Source: Phoenix dactylifera (lineage: Eukaryota; Streptophyta; Magnoliopsida; Arecales; Arecaceae). Taken from it: 64,000 bases of DNA. Location of the stretch: positions 124,001-188,000 of the forward strand of contig NW_024068198.1 of the NCBI RefSeq assembly GCF_009389715.1, written 5' to 3'. The first letter of the stretch is position 1; each line of letters begins with the position of its first letter. Shown here one piece after another: positions 42,176 through 53,726 of the stretch. The notes below the pieces were generated by a model. That model was not told the DNA's origin and ran no database searches. It was given only the letters and a program-made list of their open reading frames with translations. Both the position numbers and the translations under genes were made by a program.

Positions 42176-42592
42176 CTGACTTATTTGGTTCGCGTAAAGA
42201 AAGACTTTTTATTTAGTTGGAGTTTTTGAACACGAGAGATAGAAAAGTAGCATTTATATGAAAATAAAATTTCTATATTTCATGGAAAAGAAAAATTCAT
42301 GAGGAACATAGGAAATCTAATTTTTCCACCAGTTGAAAATTGAGAATTTTTTTTTTCTAAAACTTCCTTTTAAGCCATCAAAATCCATAAATAAGGTGTT
42401 TATAGAAAATCCACAAATTTTTCAAGAAATAAATGCTCAACCAAATATAAGCTACTTTAGAATGTATCATTTTCTCATGACCAACCAAATATGCTAAAAT
42501 TATTTTTCAGACATTATATTTATAGAAAATAATTTTTTTAAAAAAAATATTTTGATGAGAAAAAATTCTTCCGTAAACCAAATGAGTTATTA
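42176..42592. mobile_element. Tourist-like MITE relic 1
   Basis: Non-coding AT-rich stretch with ends TTATTTGGTTCGCG at the left and CCGTAAACCAAATGAGTT at the right, an imperfect terminal inverted repeat matching the MITE at 51392-51855. Interior words such as AAAAGTAGCATTT and TTTCTCATGACCAACCAAATA are also shared. A short ATT repeat follows. Confidence 0.6.
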
Positions 42593-43273
42593 TTATTATT
42601 ATTATAGAATTATAGTGATTTAGCTTTGAACAGCTGTTTTGGAGGAATGGAGATGGGTTCCCATGCTTCCTTCTGCCAGCTCTAGATGAATACATTTATG
42701 CTTGAAATACCCATTGCAGTGTATACGAGGGAGGAAGATTCCTAAAGGCAAGGGTCCGTGTACTTCCAACCCCTTTGCTCCTCGCTTACAGCTAAGGAAA
42801 ATGAGGCCACACATGTGGCGTAGGCGCCGTGCATTTACTGCATTCCTTTTGAGCATTTAAAGTACCTCTTTAGTAAGTTTTCTTCTCTCTTTTTCCTATT
42901 AGAAAAGGTTTCTTAACTGTTTCCTTCTCACTGTTGGTTTTTATATTCTTTGCATCAGCTGGCTTTTGCCAAGCTAAAAAATAAAAAAAAGAAAACATTA
43001 ACCTTATAATTTAAGCTAGTAGAGAAAGATATACCCCAAAACATCAGCTGGTATACTGTATCGATATGTTAGTGTAAAAAAAAAATCATGTAAATATATC
43101 TTATTTTTGGCCAGTAAATATTAGGATGAATATATGTAATAATTGCCAACTCTTGGCTGATCTCTCAGTATCTTGACTGTGAAATATTAGCCAAATTATC
43201 AAGGTTCCTCAATTCATCTTAGTGTTGGGCACCCATCGAGATTACTAAGATACCATGATTAAAAAAAAGCCAT

Positions 43274-43278
<5 letters not shown>

Positions 43279-43329
<51 letters not shown>
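43279..43329 (+). repeat. (CT)n microsatellite
   Basis: About 25 uninterrupted CT units. No gene is immediately adjacent. Confidence 0.97.
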
Positions 43330-43331
<2 letters not shown>

Positions 43332-43576
43332 AGAAGTTGAAAGCGGCTACCTTGCCATAAGGTCATGGCATGCATGAGAGTCCTTTGGGCTCTTTTCTTT
43401 CTTTGACAGCTCGGGGCTGCATGTCGGCCAGGAGCCAGTAGGTTAAGAGGAAATAGAACGGGAAAAAGTTCGAAGCACTTCACATGAAGTGCATTAAAAA
43501 ACCTTCTGCTTAAATTCAGGAAATCACTGCCCTAGATCTCTTTTTTCTTCCCCTTCCTGTAAGGGATTATAAGGAC

Positions 43577-43962
43577 TCTTTAGGGTTCACTGGAAGAGGG
43601 GGAGAAAAAGCATGAAAAATAGATAAATAATTTATATTTGATTGGAATTTTTTTTAAAAAAATAGAAAAGTACTACTTTTTCATAGAAATAAGATTTTTA
43701 CATTTCATGAAAAAAAATCATATGGAACATGAAAAAGTTCAATTCTCCCATGCTAGAAATTAGAGTTTTTCTTTTTTCTTTTTGCCAAAAGAGCTATAAG
43801 CCTTTAGATATCATAGAGTTAGGTCTTTTTCTTTATCAAGAATATAACAAGTATGTTGCATAACTTTCCTATTTCTATGATCAACCAAAACATATAAAAA
43901 ATATTTTTTTAGGAGATATCATATATTCAAGCATCAGCTTTTAGTAAACCAAACGAGACTCA
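43577..43962. mobile_element. Tourist-like MITE relic 2
   Basis: Ends GGACTCTTTAGGGTTCACTG and AGTAAACCAAACGAGACTC form a worn inverted repeat of the same family as 42176-42592 and 51392-51855. The interior shares AAAAGTACTACTTTTTCATAG and ATGATCAACCAAAACATA. Non-coding. Confidence 0.55.
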
Positions 43963-44325
43963 AGATTTCAATAACCACTTTAAAACAAATGCTACCATTC
44001 ATGATGGCAGCCATAAGGTATATTCTAGATTACTGCAAAAGATGAAGGCACCAATGCAATTTCCAAGAATAAAAGAGCCCTAAGGTTTTGTAATAAAAGC
44101 TTGTAGCACATAAGGCTTAGTCCATTATCAAAGTAGATCCATCACAATTATCTGAAAAATTAGAAAATAGTTAATAAGATCTCTTCTTCGTTGTTGAATC
44201 TATAGACTCCCTCAACTGCAAGTTGTATTTTGCTTGGAAGTCAAAATCCTATGGGCTTACCATGCCTTCTAGAGGAAGTATAACAAGGTGCAGGTCTAGC
44301 ACAAGAAAAGTAGGATAGGAAGATG

Positions 44326-44743
44326 TAGCAAATCAGAAGATCAACAAAAAAAACTAGCTAGAAGATATTTTTTGGATTCTTTAGTTATGTATAAGTACCC
44401 AAGATTTCTTTGGCGAATAACCGATATGAGATTAAACACACATTCTGCACATATCCTCACATACTCTTCTTATTTAAGTCTTGGTATTCTCGTCAGGTTA
44501 ATAATCTATATCCATTCAATTATAATCACATGCACTACGATCGTTCTGTAGTCAGTCTCTATGAATTTATGCTACAGTATTTTTTTAATCCACATAGAAT
44601 ATGGAGTCGATGTACTTTGATACTATTTATAGCAGCTTGAGATCTCATCTAAGAAAAACTAGCAAATTTTTTTTTATTTTTTTTAATTTAATATAAATAT
44701 TGATTGATATGAAACTAAATAAATGCCCATACGGTATCTCACA
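44326..44743 (-). mobile_element. TRIM family copy E (TSD GAAGA)
   Basis: Diverged 418-bp copy. The target duplication GAAGA is preserved at 44321-44325 and 44744-44748. The left LTR includes AAGTACCCAAGATT and GGCGAATAACCGATATGAG, the interior has CACTACGATCG and TTTGATACTATTTATAG (decayed primer site), and the right LTR ends GGTATCTCACA. An AT-rich expansion has altered the right LTR. Confidence 0.8.
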
Positions 44744-44748
44744 GAAGA

Positions 44749-45503
44749 AGTCTACGTCCTGGAAGCCAATCCAACCGATGGCTTGCGGATGTGAACCTTG
44801 GTCGAGATAGGCAGTCTCCGACCGCTGTATCTTTTCGTATCTGAACTGGTCATAACTTAAATGACTTTTGTCAGTTGTGTGTGGTTAATTCGTACCTGAT
44901 CAAATATGCACTCCAATCGGAACTTCAGATTTTTTTCTTGGATGCAACCTTCTTTTAGGTGCACACGACACGAAAAACAGAGGTCTTCTAGAAAAACAAA
45001 GTCAAACCCAAGCCCCCTTCGTTCCCACAGATTCACAAGCCACGTGGCACCATCTGCTCGCCGACCTCTCCATTCCCATTGCACAAAGAGCAGGACGATA
45101 TGGTCTCGAGGAAATATCCAAAGAGTTCATCCCTAAACACATTAAAGCTAGCAAGCGCGGATTTAACAACTAACCATATTTTATGGCTATAACAGTCCAT
45201 CCATTACACACATCTCTTGATTACAATTCAGAAACTGAATAAGATTGAAAAATCCTGACAATCTAATCTATGAGACACCACCCCAGATACAGAAGCCCAT
45301 ACAAAGGAGAGATAAGATTTCACAAAAGGCCCCCATAGATGAAAAGTTATTCTGGAACTCCACTGAATTAACCTATATACCATTGCCTATGTGGATATTT
45401 AGAATTTAAACTTCATCTGCATTGAGGGGTCTTTCTAATCAAATTCAGTCCAAGGCCTGCACAAAAAGGAACCAAAAACCCAGTCCGTCCAGAAGCACTT
45501 ACT
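44749..45503. other. 3' flank of the MYB gene
   Basis: Contains the presumed 3' UTR of the minus-strand MYB gene. No other gene recognised. Confidence 0.4.
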
Positions 45504-46897
45504 TCAGATCAGCTCAGGAGTATCACCTAACAGCATGTCAAGTAGTTCTACCTCCCCTTGACCAAAACCTTCATCCAAGAGCCAGGTCTCGAGCAAGGAA
45601 AGCGGGACTTGGGCTTCTGAGCTCGGCTTGCTCTCGCATTGGAAGAGGCTTGTTTCAGACATATCCGGTGTCGAGGACTCGAGATTGAGCAGCGAGGATG
45701 AGTCGGTCTCGGCCGCCTTGTTGATCGAATGTTGTGTAGGGGACTCTGAATTGGCGCGAGCAGCTCTTGGCTTGGGTGGATTCTTCATCCACCCTTCGAG
45801 CAATCGAGATATGTTTTCAGTACTTGATGCGTAGGTTGTGGTTGATGATGGTGTTGCTGGCTGGGTTGGTCTTGTAAGAGAGCAGCTGCCATTTGAGGGC
45901 TTCAGTTCAGTTGGGCAACTGGTCTTGCCTAAAGACAATGCCTCTCTTAAAGCTTGCTTTGCCATATGGATGTCAGTTTGGAGCCTCCTCTCCCACTGGC
46001 CTTTGGAGATAGATTGACGACTCGAAAGCCCGCCACTCATCGAGCTATCGTTGCCAGCTTGGAGCTTCTTTAGTTTCTTCTTCAGATGGGTGTTCCAGTA
46101 GTTCTTGATGTCATTATCTGTTCTCTCTGGGAGATAAGAAGCTATGGCTGCCCATCTAACACATCAATATAGGCAAGTGAGAGCCTAGATCCAAAGTGCT
46201 TCATATTATATAATAAAGTTTCTAGGAAAAAGTTTCTTGGATGGAAGATTGGTTTGGTGGTATTTTTACCGATTGCCAAGAAGAGCTTGGAGATGGATCA
46301 TGAGCTTCTCCTCTTGTTCTGTGAAATTGCCTCGCTTGATCCCTGGCCGGAGGTAATTAGTCCATCTTAGTCTACAGCTCTTGCTGCATCTCATCAGCCC
46401 TGGTAAACACGAGATAGTTTAATAAACAAATCGCAACATAACATAGACAAAATTAGACCCTGAAGACCAGCCTTTTAGATCTAGATTTCTATATATAACC
46501 ACTAATCCAAACTAAAGCAAGGCCTCAGGTAGTACCTAACTCACCATGTAGGAGATATCGGTTTGGAAAACACACTGGATATTTAATCGACACATCAACA
46601 AAGCTCGACACTTCATGACTAGGCAGGCTGTGTGTGTGTAGGAGAGAGAGAAAGAGACCTTCTAATCAAAGGAATGGATTGCTATACTAGGAACCTAGCT
46701 AGATCGGCCTTTTGGATGTCATGGACAAGCGGAAGGGGGTGGAAAAGAGGGTAGAGGATCTCACCAGTATTTGTAGGCACAGCCTTCCAGTTCCCGGGAC
46801 CATGCTCTTGGATGTAGGAGACTAGGATGAGGTCCTCTTCTGGAGTCCAAGGGCCTTTCTTCACACCAACCTTATCACAACAAGGAGGTCTCCCCAT
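45504..46897 (-). CDS. R2R3-MYB transcription factor, subgroup 1 (MYB60-like)
   Basis: Three exons on the minus strand: 46765-46897 (133 nt), 46270-46399 (130 nt) and 45504-46155 (652 nt); the 133/130 sizes and phases are the standard R2R3-MYB structure, with GT-AG borders at both introns. The protein has 304 residues. It starts [21 protein letters not shown]2 is about residues 14-61 and R3 about 67-112, with the regularly spaced Trp residues, ending [18 protein letters not shown]. The motif [16 protein letters not shown] at about 196-211 marks subgroup 1 (AtMYB30/31/60/94/96), and its wording is that of AtMYB60, a guard-cell regulator of stomatal opening; other members control wax and defence genes. 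A C-terminal [10 protein letters not shown] block may be an activation motif. The subgroup is well supported; MYB60 orthology is inference, helped by the Dof sites upstream. A solo LTR lies about 0.6 kb upstream. Confidence 0.95.
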
Positions 46898-47055
46898 GTA
46901 TACCCTCTACTCGCCTTTCTCTTCCTTCTATCTAAAAACGACTCGAGATAGATATACGGGACCTCTTTTCTTCCGTTTTCTTCTCTTCTTCCCCCTATTT
47001 TCCTTTTCTCTTGGAAGAAAGCAAAGACAAGGTTCCAAGGCAGAAGTTGCTTCTC

Positions 47056-47064
47056 ATATATATA
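47056..47064 (-). promoter_or_regulatory. Probable TATA box of the MYB gene
   Basis: GTGTATATATATG on the minus strand, about 165 bases before the MYB start codon. This distance allows a 5' UTR of about 130 bases. Confidence 0.6.
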
Positions 47065-47107
47065 CACTCAATAAGAGGTTGTGCTCGGCGGCAACTGGCC
47101 GCTGCCC

Positions 47108-47160
47108 AAAAGTGGTATAAAGAGGGAGGAGGGCTGGGATGGAGGTCACCGAGTCAAAAG
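47108..47160. promoter_or_regulatory. Cluster of [A/T]AAAG Dof-type sites upstream of the MYB gene
   Basis: Three matches, AAAAG (47108-47112), TAAAG (47118-47122) and AAAAG (47156-47160), lie within 53 bases, 45-100 bases upstream of the TATA box. Clustered [A/T]AAAG Dof sites are known to be needed for guard-cell expression of AtMYB60. The motif is short and common, so this is suggestive only. Confidence 0.35.
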
Positions 47161-47527
47161 AAGACAGCAAGGTGCATTTACTCCTCTAGGGCTCTCCAGA
47201 GTCCAAAGTCAGCCTGGTGAAGCGAAAGGCCTCTCCCTGCCTTTCTCCCTCTCTCTCTCTCTGATCTGCAAAACCGCGTGCATTGAATGAATTCATCTTT
47301 TGGAGGGCCTCTCAGTTTTTCATGGAATGGAATGCATGTCATCAGTGCATGGAGAAGTAATATGATGTGAATTCACTGTACTGGCGCAGGACAGCGACGA
47401 TTCTATTCCGGCATGGTACACGGGAGTTAACTCCTTCCATCAAGTTTGGTCCTGATGTTAATTGGATTACTATTGTCAAAACCCGTTTGTGATGCATTCC
47501 TAAGATAAAGGAAAATAGAAGACGTAT

Positions 47528-48851
47528 TGTCACACCACAACTGTCACAGTACCCCAACCCAAAATTAAAGTCAGAGATCCCAGTAACTGTAGCATACTCA
47601 TAAAACACCCTCACGCAAGGCATCTCAATATAGGATCGTAAAAAATAATAAAATAATATATAATCAATGCTCAAATTTTAATTTAAATAACTAGAATTAA
47701 ATTTTAATGCCTCATGATATCAATAATATTTAAAAACTAGGGCTTGCATCAAATTCTAGACAAATCTAAATTAAAGATATCAAATTCGGACTCTAGTTAC
47801 TCTTTGAATCATACCTCCACCTCATGTCCTTAATTTTCAGAATCTGAAAAAATAAAAAAGATAATGAGCTTAATGACCTAGTAAGTAATAAATACCCTAA
47901 CTAGATAATTCATATAATAGCATAAGATACGATAGTAAAATATAAATTGCCACGAATCTATGTAAAGACATAACCAATTTCATTTCAAAACACAAATACA
48001 TTAAACTTTATATCTTTCAAATATTTATATATGTAATTATAAATCTAATTTGAAATAAATCACATTTAACTCAACAACCTTTAATTATAGCCACACCTAT
48101 ATCCTGTGGTTAAGCCAGAAATAAAACCACACTTATACCCTGCTGAGTGGACCAAAATACCGTATTTACACCTTGTAGAGTAGGTAAGAATACCACATTT
48201 ATATCTTGTGGCGAGGCCGAAAGCAAAAAATCAATAAGTTCAATAATAGTTAGAATGCCAATGTATAACCCCTAATTGGCATGATCCGATATATAGTCAG
48301 ACTGAGAGTTCCAATCTGATACATGTTAAAGTTCTTTTTATAAACTAATATATAGATCATAATTCATTCAAAATATCATTTTATAAATTCATAAATCATA
48401 TACAAATTGATTAACAATTTATTAGATATAAAAATAATATTACATAAATGAAGAATTTAGAAAAGATAAATTATTACTTACCTTGCGAGCAAAACCAAAC
48501 TATAGGTCCATATAATTTCGACAAACCTGTCGGTGGTGAGGTAAAAAGGGGTGTGGGGCCGATGGAGGCTAGGTTTTCTAGCTAGTGTAGGAAATCGAGA
48601 TGGAAGAGGAATCTATCTTTTAAGTCAAACAGAGCTCTATCTTTTTTCCATCTCCTACTCTAAGTTACTTCTGTCCTTTTTTTTTCCTATCTCCTAGTCC
48701 AAGTCAAAAAGGGCTCTATCTTCTTTTTTTTTTTATTCCTACTTTAAATCGAACAGGGCTCTATCTTTTTTTCCATCTCCTACTACAACTTACATCTGGA
48801 CTAATCAAGTGGACCAGATCTAGTTTCTTATTAACTGGGCTGGGTGTTACA
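47528..48851 (-). mobile_element. Probable solo LTR of a Tekay/Del-type chromovirus
   Basis: 1,324 bp starting TGTCACACC and ending GGGTGTTACA, with flanks CGTAT (47523-47527) and TGTAT (48852-48856) that differ only by a C/T transition. It resembles the LTR at 61286-63570 in layout (AATGAGC-TTAATGACCTAGTAAGTAA against ATGAGCTACAACAGCTCAGTAGGTAAC) and in a TTACCTTGCGAGC-like block. It carries a diverged tandem array (CCACACTTATACCCTG-type units, 48090-48215), as U3 regions often do. No internal coding region is present. It lies in the same orientation as, and upstream of, the MYB gene. Confidence 0.65.
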
Positions 48852-48856
48852 TGTAT

Positions 48857-51391
48857 ACCAACACAAATTTTAAAAGTATTTTTGAGCCCAAATAATATGA
48901 GGTTCTTCAAAATTGTAAGGCTGCGGTAAGCATTTAATACTTCTTTAGGTATAATTGTTGCCAAAAAAATTTTGTTTTTAAATCCATTATAATTTAATAT
49001 GCCTGTATGAAAATACGTTCGCACACATGTATGTTTGTGGACCCAATTAATGTACCATCACATATATTAATTCATCTAATTTATAAATAATAATCAATTT
49101 GTTCCATAAATGGATTCAACTATTTGTTTTTTTTGGGCATAATTCTGTCCTCAAGTCACTCTAGTTTTTAAAACATTCCCGGGGACATTTTCTCAGGCAA
49201 CTAGGTGTTCTGTCAAATCCTTTTACTCACAAGGCCATAGTTTGATTCAATTCAAGAGTCAACCAAGTGAAGCCGATTCAAGGACTCAGCCAAGTACCCA
49301 ATGAGTCTTGAACATCAAGACTCAACAATATATAGATATATAATTAAATATATATTTTATTGAATACTAATTTTTAACAACCTAAACAAAGATGTTTATA
49401 TTTATGGATATATAGATCCCTAATCAATAATTTATTATCAACATATGATTAATAAATTAATTTAGCAATTAAAATAAAAAATAAAACATTTAATAACTAC
49501 TTGAAATGTTCTCCTCTACTATTTGCATCTTCATGTTAAGTGCTAGTTCGGCATGACCGGCACTCAATGCATGATGAAAATTAGCAACGATAAATTATCG
49601 GATAGGTGAGGATTAGATGCCCCAATACTTCACGTTCAATTTATATTGTTATATTTTCATACTCAATACACTAAAAGTCATCCTCCAATAACTTGTTTTG
49701 AACAAAAATATTAAAAAAATGATATTAAAATGTATTGTAGTTAATGTTCAGGATTCAATTGGGTCAAACAACATGAATGGAATTTCGAGTAATCATGACA
49801 AGCGGGTCGAGATTGACCTAAGATCTAAGTTTTATACAAGTCAAGCCTCCTATCGAGTCGACTTGAAAACTTGCCGGGCCAAGTTTCAAGCGATAAGTTT
49901 TTAAACTATGTTTGATATTAAATTTGATCTGCATGTATCTAGCATAAGCATAGCTAAATGCACCCCATCCACCTAGTTCCCTTTCTGTTACTGTATCTGC
50001 GTGTATGATCTCTACTATTATAATGTAAATGCTGGGAGGAAGGACTCCTTGAACAACTCTATTTTTGAGATGCTTACCAAGATAGCCTCTCAAATAATAG
50101 TTATGATCTTTTCCCTTTGGAAGCTTTTCCTCTAGTCCACATGCAAGTGGTATAAAACTCAAACTTCAAATTGTTCTAATTATAGGTCGCTCATGATTAT
50201 TTCCAATCCTCAATCTTTTCTAAACTACTATATATAGCACTGGAAAAAAAAACCCTCTAATGAGGTCATAAAAGGATACATATGAGGAGTCTTGTGTCCG
50301 CAGCACATGCCCTATTGCACAGATTTTAAAGTGCCAACCACTCTCTGCTCACCCAACCTACCGTGTGGCTCCATTAGTGGGGTTAAACCAAGAACTAGAA
50401 AAAATAATAGTAGAAGAGGAAGAGTTTCTTGGTGATCCCCCCCTTCCCCTTTCAAGCTCTCTCCACGCTCTCTTCTATCCTCTCTTCAACTCCAAGCCTT
50501 CCAATGCCAAATTCAACATTGGTCTCTCCTTGAAGCTAGTCACTCCTCCAAATCAACATTAGGATATTATCTATCTTCCCGCTTTGTTCTTTCCTCTTAT
50601 GTCTCCTCTTTTGTCTATGCAAAACCTGGTTAGAGTATTGACATACCGTTAACCCTAATACAAACATCTTGTGATGATGATACATATCTGTTAGAAGTGT
50701 AAAAGAAGGCCACAAATCTTTAGTCCCATACTGCTTGAATATTAGAAAAGATTGTGCTTATAAGGGATCTCCATTCTCTTTCCTTCGCAAGGCGCCTTTT
50801 GGACAAAACCGTGAAGGATATCTCCCATCCTGAAAAGACGGAAGAGCTCCCAAAAATGGATAATACCTCGTGATGGGACAATTTTTTTTCCAACTCTAAC
50901 AATATCCAACAATTCATTGACGCACACACCCATTGTTCTCTCAATACACACCTTAGAGTGTATTGATACATGCCTCAAAGTGAAGTAATACATGCTTTAA
51001 ATCCTTATTTCGCGAATATATAACGTATGTTCAAGTAATGCACATGAGCGTTTTCAGCGTGCTAATACATGCCCAACAGTTCATTGGTACGCACCCATGC
51101 CTTGTCAATACGCAAATTGTGTTTTATCGATACTATGCACATATAATCAAATTGAAGTAATACGTAGTCTATAATTTTGTTTAATTATTAAAAATATTTA
51201 ACTATGTACTGTGATGATGTATTCCAAAGGCCTGGTTAATTTGACTTCTGCTGAGAGAGCGAAGTCACTCCAGATCCTGACGAGAAGGAAAGACAAAAAA
51301 CCTATGATGAAGGCTTCTAAAGCCAAGATAGATTGCATGCACGTAGTTGTCTTTATGGTTTCTAGATATCTTTGACTTTGGGAACTTTTCA
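48857..51391. other. AT-rich intergenic region
   Basis: No gene or complete element recognised. Short frames at 49818-50162 and 50720-50993 lack known motifs. Confidence 0.45.
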
Positions 51392-51855
51392 GGGCTCGTT
51401 TGGTTCACGGGAAGCATTTTTCCTCCTAAAAATATAATTTCTGGGAAACAAATTTTTCCAGAAAGAGAATGCCTAGGAAAGTACTTTTGGCATGTTTGGT
51501 TGACCATGAAAAAGTGACAAATTTTCAAAGTGCTTATGTTTGGTTGACCATCCACTTTCCTGGAAAAGTTATGTATAATTTCTATTATGCCCTTATAAAA
51601 ATTAGATCTTTAATACCTTTTTAATGCTGAAGAGTCTTTTTGGGAAAAAATAAAAATAAAGTGATTCCCGCCTTATGGGAAATCCCATATTTCTCATGGA
51701 AAAGACTTTCACATGAAATGTGGAAATCATATTCCCATGGGAATACAACTTTTCCATCTCTCTCCTTTGAAAACTCCAACCAAACAAGAGGCATATCATT
51801 ACTTTTTCGTTGACCATATTTTTCCCCTTTCTTTTTCCGCGAACCAAATGAGCCC
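51392..51855. mobile_element. Tourist/Harbinger-like MITE
   Basis: 464-bp non-coding element with terminal inverted repeats: GGGCTCGTTTGGTTCACGG at the left and CCGCGAACCAAATGAGCCC at the right (two mismatches in 19). The flanks carry TCA on both sides (51389-51391 and 51856-51858), a 3-bp duplication fitting PIF/Harbinger-type insertion, though the usual site is TWA. The interior is rich in TTTTCC/GGAAAA words. Two relics of the family lie at 42176-42592 and 43577-43962. Confidence 0.8.
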
Positions 51856-51859
51856 TCAG

Positions 51860-53666
51860 AGTGAAGAAGTTGATGCATTCCTGTAACTTCTTGTGATGAG
51901 GGTTCTGAAGTGGTAAAAAAGGGCCTTCAAGAGACTGTTGAAAACGTGAACCCAACCAATGCCGAGTTTTTTGCTTTTTTTTGTGTTGGAGAATAAGGTT
52001 TACTGAACCGTGCCAAACCGCCCGATTCAGACAGTACCAAATTGATATGGTGCAAAATCAAGTAGATTCGTCATTCATATTTGGTTCCGGCCCGATATTG
52101 GACCGGTCGGAACTGGTTATTTACTAGCCGAAACCAACCGAAATCGGTCGGTTCGCACCGAGTCAATTAAGTTTCGAATCGGATGGGATATGAGCCACCT
52201 GCCACGGCTCTATTAGCACTGAACCGTACCGAGCATCGATCGGTACAAATTTTGGTACCGGTTTGGAGGACCTTGTTGGAAAAAAAAATAGGCGAGGTGT
52301 CGTCGTGTAATTCCTTTAGTGATATAATGAATTGGGCCGATTTGTTTGTTTCGTGTGGAATAAGTTGGAAGTTTGGTCTTCCATCATGGTTTCTATGGAC
52401 CACTTCCATGTGTAATGCATTTGTTTGGACCAACTTATTTCACCTGTAGAAGGGTACAATATTTTAAAACAAATTAAAAGACCCTCGCTTTGTATTCCTC
52501 CATCATGGATTGGTCAAAGTTAAGCAAAGATTTAAAAAAGAAATGGTCATTTTATATGACGATTTTCCAGGCCTCTTGTTATGTCATATAAAATTAGCAA
52601 TAACAGCCATCATTTGACATTTTTTTGGATCCATCTGAATTTATATTTTTCAACCATTTATTATTCAAAAGAAATTCAAATATCTATGCCGACCGGAAAC
52701 ATAATGATAATGTTAGTTAAACAGTATATGGAGCAAATAAGAGAAGATAACATCAACATTTACAATAATAATAGTAGATAACATCCATCATAAAAATCAT
52801 TATTTTTTATACTCAAATAAACCTAAAAAATGTCTTGAGCAGCAAAGGTCATTAGCAAGTACAGTTTCTATGGGGTCCGTTATTTGTTAATACTGGTGTT
52901 GTAAATTGAAAATTTTACACCAAGTAATTTTTTTTTTCTTTTCTATTTCATGTGGAGTTAGTGAGGAGCTTCTTTCAAATTTAATGCACACATATGACAT
53001 AATGTACATCTCTTGCAAGGAAAACAAAAGGTTGAATAATGAAATAGAAAACTATAGTATCGGCTAAAAATAGAAATAATTAAGCCACGAACCATCCGTT
53101 TCAACCATTTAACATTTTAAAAGATAGTTTGGAATAGCCGCATGCAATTTAGATAAATAACAAATTAACATCCATCCCAACTTGAATCAGTCAAAAATAA
53201 AATAAAATCAAATATTAAATAAATCAACTCGGGATTCTCATTATTAGTGAGCTGGTGACAGGTGAACTAGGCAGTGATGTTAGGTCCCTTAATTACCCTA
53301 TGTTAAGCTATTTTTTTTCTCATTTTCCATCTCTTATTTTTCTCATTTATTTTAAATTGTTTTATTATTTTACTGAGGATATATATTAAGATGACTTTCC
53401 TTCAAGAATCACTAATAATTTTAACATAATAGTTAATTTATTGCCATAGAAACAACAAATTCATGCAGCTCTCAAATGTTAGAATAAAGGCAATGTGAGG
53501 GAGCACCATAAGAAGATAACAAGCTATCAAAACCTGGGGACATCTGGTTTCCACGTGGCGATGAAGCAGTGGATGCAAACAAGATACTCAGCCACGTGTA
53601 AGGCGAAGGCGATTAAGTGATCTTGGACCAATTTAACTCATAAGGTAGCGGCCATGAGCCGACACG
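51860..53666. other. Intergenic region with an ACCGG/CCGGT-rich block
   Basis: 52000-52270 is rich in CGGTTCGG, ACCGGTCGG and GGTACCGG words and may be part of a non-autonomous repeat; borders were not found. The remainder is AT-rich and featureless. Confidence 0.35.
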
Positions 53667-53726
53667 CACAGCCATTTCTCTCGGCTTTGGGTGTGACACA
53701 GCCATTTCTCTCGGCTTTGGGTGTGA
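53667..53726 (+). repeat. Perfect 30-bp tandem duplication
   Basis: Two identical copies of a 30-base unit beginning CACAGCCATTTCTCTCGGC, at 53667-53696 and 53697-53726. A weaker third piece (GGCTTTGCGTGTGGC) follows near 53749. Confidence 0.95.

Noticed and set aside
52000-52270. ACCGGT/CGGTTCGG-rich block as a promoter or satellite
   Set aside because: Suggestive word bias, but no period, borders or flanking duplication could be found.
53540-53610. Two CACGTG G-boxes
   Set aside because: No gene nearby for them to regulate; short motif expected by chance.
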